64,000 nt of DNA from Anaerolineales bacterium. Lineage in GTDB: Bacteria; Chloroflexota; Anaerolineae; Anaerolineales; UBA4823. The notes below the pieces were generated by a model. The model was given only the letters and a program-made list of their open reading frames with translations, ran no database searches and was not told the DNA's origin. The stretch covers positions 1-64,000 of the forward strand of contig JAGVAD010000015.1 of assembly GCA_020060465.1 (NCBI GenBank), read 5' to 3'. Positions 62,806-64,000 of this stretch are shown here, piece by piece; the stretch's first letter is position 1; every line of letters starts with the position of its first letter. The translations under genes and the position numbers were made by a program.

Positions 62806-63041
62806 AAAGACTGCCGCCTCCCCCTCAAGACAGCAGTCCTTCAAAATAAAGCCTGGTCCCCTCCGGAGGCCATGACAGGCTAGCGAAGTTGTCGGTGCAA
62901 TCTCTTTTTGTACCGATAAGCTGGAATGATTACGGTCTTAATATACATGAATCAAGGTTGGTACGTAAATAGACAGACGACCGGGCGGCATAGGCATTTG
63001 TACTTTCTTAAACAATTTGACTTGTTTCCAATCCAAATCTT

Positions 63042-63050
63042 TGGTATGCT
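63042..63050 (+). promoter_or_regulatory. Extended -10 promoter (TGGTATGCT) of the response-regulator gene
   Basis: TGGTATGCT matches TGnTATAAT in the key positions and lies 29 nt before the ATG at 63080. A TTGACT at 63017-63022 is 22 bp upstream, longer than ideal. The rest of the 274 bp between 62805 and 63080 holds no gene I can support. Confidence 0.45.
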
Positions 63051-63079
63051 GAATTTACTATTTGGAGTTGTAGAGAAAC

Positions 63080-63760
63080 ATGTCTCCTAAAATCCACGTT
63101 GCCATTCTCGACGATCATCAGAGCATCATTGACGGTTATCTCTTTCGGTTGAGTCAGACCCCTGAAGTCGAAGTCGTTGCCACTTCGTTTTTCGCCTCCG
63201 ACTTAGAACGAATGCTTCAAGAACATCCGGTGGATGTCCTTATTCTTGACATTCAAGTTCCCACTTCTCCCGAAAACCTCAACCCCTATCCAATCTTGCA
63301 TGTCATCCCCCGTCTGCTGCAAAATTATCCTCGGCTGAATGTCCTGGTGATTTCGGTTCACAACCAGGCTGCTATGATAAGAAACGTTATGGAGGCAGGC
63401 GCTTCGGGCTATATCCTGAAAGATGACTATGCCTCCATCCAGCAGCTTGGGAGCATTGTCCGTTCAATCGCTTCGGGAGGCATATATCTCAGCCAGGAAG
63501 CTTACACCCAACTCGCGAAGAAAATGCCTGAGAGCAATTCCCTCACCTCTCGACAATTGGAAATCCTCTCGCTGTGTGCCTCATTTCCAGACGCGACCAC
63601 AGCCGAGCTTGCCAATCGGCTGGGAATCGCAAACTCCACCTTGCGCAACTTATTGTCGGAAGCCTATATACGCTTGAACGTTCGCAACCGCGCTGCGGCG
63701 ATTGCAAAAGCAAGACAACTGGGGATTATCACGCCGCCGCAACCACAGATTGAAATTTAG
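63080..63760 (+). CDS. NarL/LuxR-type response regulator
   Basis: The protein has 226 residues. The receiver (about 5-130) has the acidic pair LDDHQS, the phospho-acceptor Asp in VLILDIQVPT, a Ser in VISVHN and Lys in YILKDDY, so it can be phosphorylated. The HTH (about 152-215) reads LTSRQLEILSLCASF and IANSTLRNLLSEAYIRLNV. An inserted segment after the phospho-Asp (PTSPENLNPYPI) is longer than usual. It converges with the partial gene at 63757 with a 4-nt overlap; no kinase gene is visible inside the window. Confidence 0.92.
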   Translation: MSPKIHVAILDDHQSIIDGYLFRLSQTPEVEVVATSFFASDLERMLQEHPVDVLILDIQVPTSPENLNPYPILHVIPRLLQNYPRLNVLVISVHNQAAMIRNVMEAGASGYILKDDYASIQQLGSIVRSIASGGIYLSQEAYTQLAKKMPESNSLTSRQLEILSLCASFPDATTAELANRLGIANSTLRNLLSEAYIRLNVRNRAAAIAKARQLGIITPPQPQIEI

Positions 63761-64000
63761 TCGTCTGCTGGAGGCGTATCCAGCATCACTTCCGGGTATT
63801 CCAGACCGATTGCCTCAAACATTTTCATAACGGGGCGGATGACTTCCTCGATCAGATTCTCCAGCCCTGTTCGCTGATAGAAATCAACTAAGTTCAGTGT
63901 CTCTTGGGCAAGTTTTCGTTTTTGTAGTAGAAGATGAATGCCATAGCTAACCGCCCCACAGCGAATTAATATACTCTGCGCTTCTCGCAGGCAGATTGGA
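63757..64000 (-). CDS. C-terminal end of an unidentified protein, polyprenyl-synthetase-like tail (partial)
   Basis: The frame is open from the right edge to a TAA at 63757 and gives 80 residues. The piece is helical: AQSILIRCGAVSYGIHLLLQ is followed by RKLAQETLNLVDF, and it ends in a short acidic tail. The Cys-Gly-Ala-x-x-Tyr pattern and the helix order resemble the last two helices of polyprenyl diphosphate synthases, which is a weak match. The identity must remain open. Confidence 0.4.
   Translation of the reverse strand, partial: PICLREAQSILIRCGAVSYGIHLLLQKRKLAQETLNLVDFYQRTGLENLIEEVIRPVMKMFEAIGLEYPEVMLDTPPADD

Noticed and set aside
62806..62860. Terminator after the class V PLP enzyme gene
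   Set aside because: The best stem (GACTGC with GCAGTC) is only 6 bp with an 18-nt loop and no T-run.
1..64000. tRNA, rRNA, CRISPR arrays, insertion sequences or prophage genes
   Set aside because: Intergenic gaps are short and none shows a cloverleaf, regular direct repeats, terminal inverted repeats or transposase-like coding sequence by eye.

Overview
The window looks like a chromosomal segment from a Chloroflexota bacterium, most likely of the Anaerolineae type. I judge this from gene content, not from a search. The signs are secreted or membrane proteins with Thr/Pro/Ser-rich linkers, a large secreted repeat protein ending in IYLPLVV-type residues, an S1-repeat protein, a RodZ-like protein, PspC and ComEA. 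Genes are tightly packed, mostly on the minus strand, with many 4-8 nt overlaps. I saw no rRNA, tRNA, CRISPR array, IS element or phage gene.

Layout. 1-3839 (minus): a histidine kinase, a receiver-PAS-degenerate-kinase protein and a truncated membrane protein. 4010-9887 (minus): rplI, a RodZ-like protein with two HTH domains, rimO, a CysQ/HAL2-type phosphatase and a GT-C membrane glycosyltransferase. 10029-13545: recO (+), miaB (-), and a membrane-anchored C39-like peptidase with TPRs (+). 13607-16210 (+): a secreted protein of about 14 repeats, followed by a strong bidirectional terminator. 16264-18463 (minus): two cytoplasmic-looking HtrA-like proteases and a LuxR regulator with a dead receiver, all translationally coupled. 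18719-21134 (+): proB-proA.

21138-39095 is a large catabolic regulon. A divergent GntR/FCD regulator at 36870 separates a 12-gene minus-strand run from a corrinoid protein and a pterin-dependent methyltransferase on the plus strand. The minus run encodes a Tat-type lipoprotein binding protein, two MttB-family methyltransferases, an Opp/Dpp transporter with fused ATPases, and a set of amino-acid enzymes: a gamma-lyase-type PLP enzyme, RidA, a threonine-dehydratase-like enzyme, an Asp/Glu-racemase-like enzyme, an aminotransferase and one enzyme I do not recognise. The logic is import of a methylated amine or betaine-like amino acid or peptide, demethylation through corrinoid to tetrahydrofolate, then breakdown of the amino-acid skeleton. 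The promoter region holds a perfect 13-bp inverted repeat across the operon promoter.

39185-48626 (minus): PspC, ComEA, an S1-repeat protein, a 7TM-GAF-HTH membrane regulator, a GNAT, a membrane protein, purine nucleoside phosphorylase, threonine aldolase, an RluD-type pseudouridine synthase and two adjacent, diverged lspA genes. 48702-57628 (minus) is a probable biosynthetic cluster: GTP cyclohydrolase II, a stand-alone RibD-type reductase, a zinc-free MDR dehydrogenase, two SAM methyltransferases, a PTPS-family enzyme with Glu in place of the catalytic Cys, a GT4 glycosyltransferase, a DUF123 GIY-YIG protein, a flippase-like membrane protein and a CDP-alcohol phosphotransferase. It lacks the other riboflavin genes, so a glycosylated or lipid-linked pyrimidine/pterin metabolite is a reasonable guess.

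57777-61357 (minus): ECF sigma factor, zinc-type anti-sigma factor and an ABC-2 exporter pair. 61540-62805 (+): a cysteine-desulfurase-like PLP enzyme. 63080-63760 (+): a NarL/LuxR response regulator, converging on a truncated minus-strand gene at the right edge whose tail resembles a polyprenyl synthetase.
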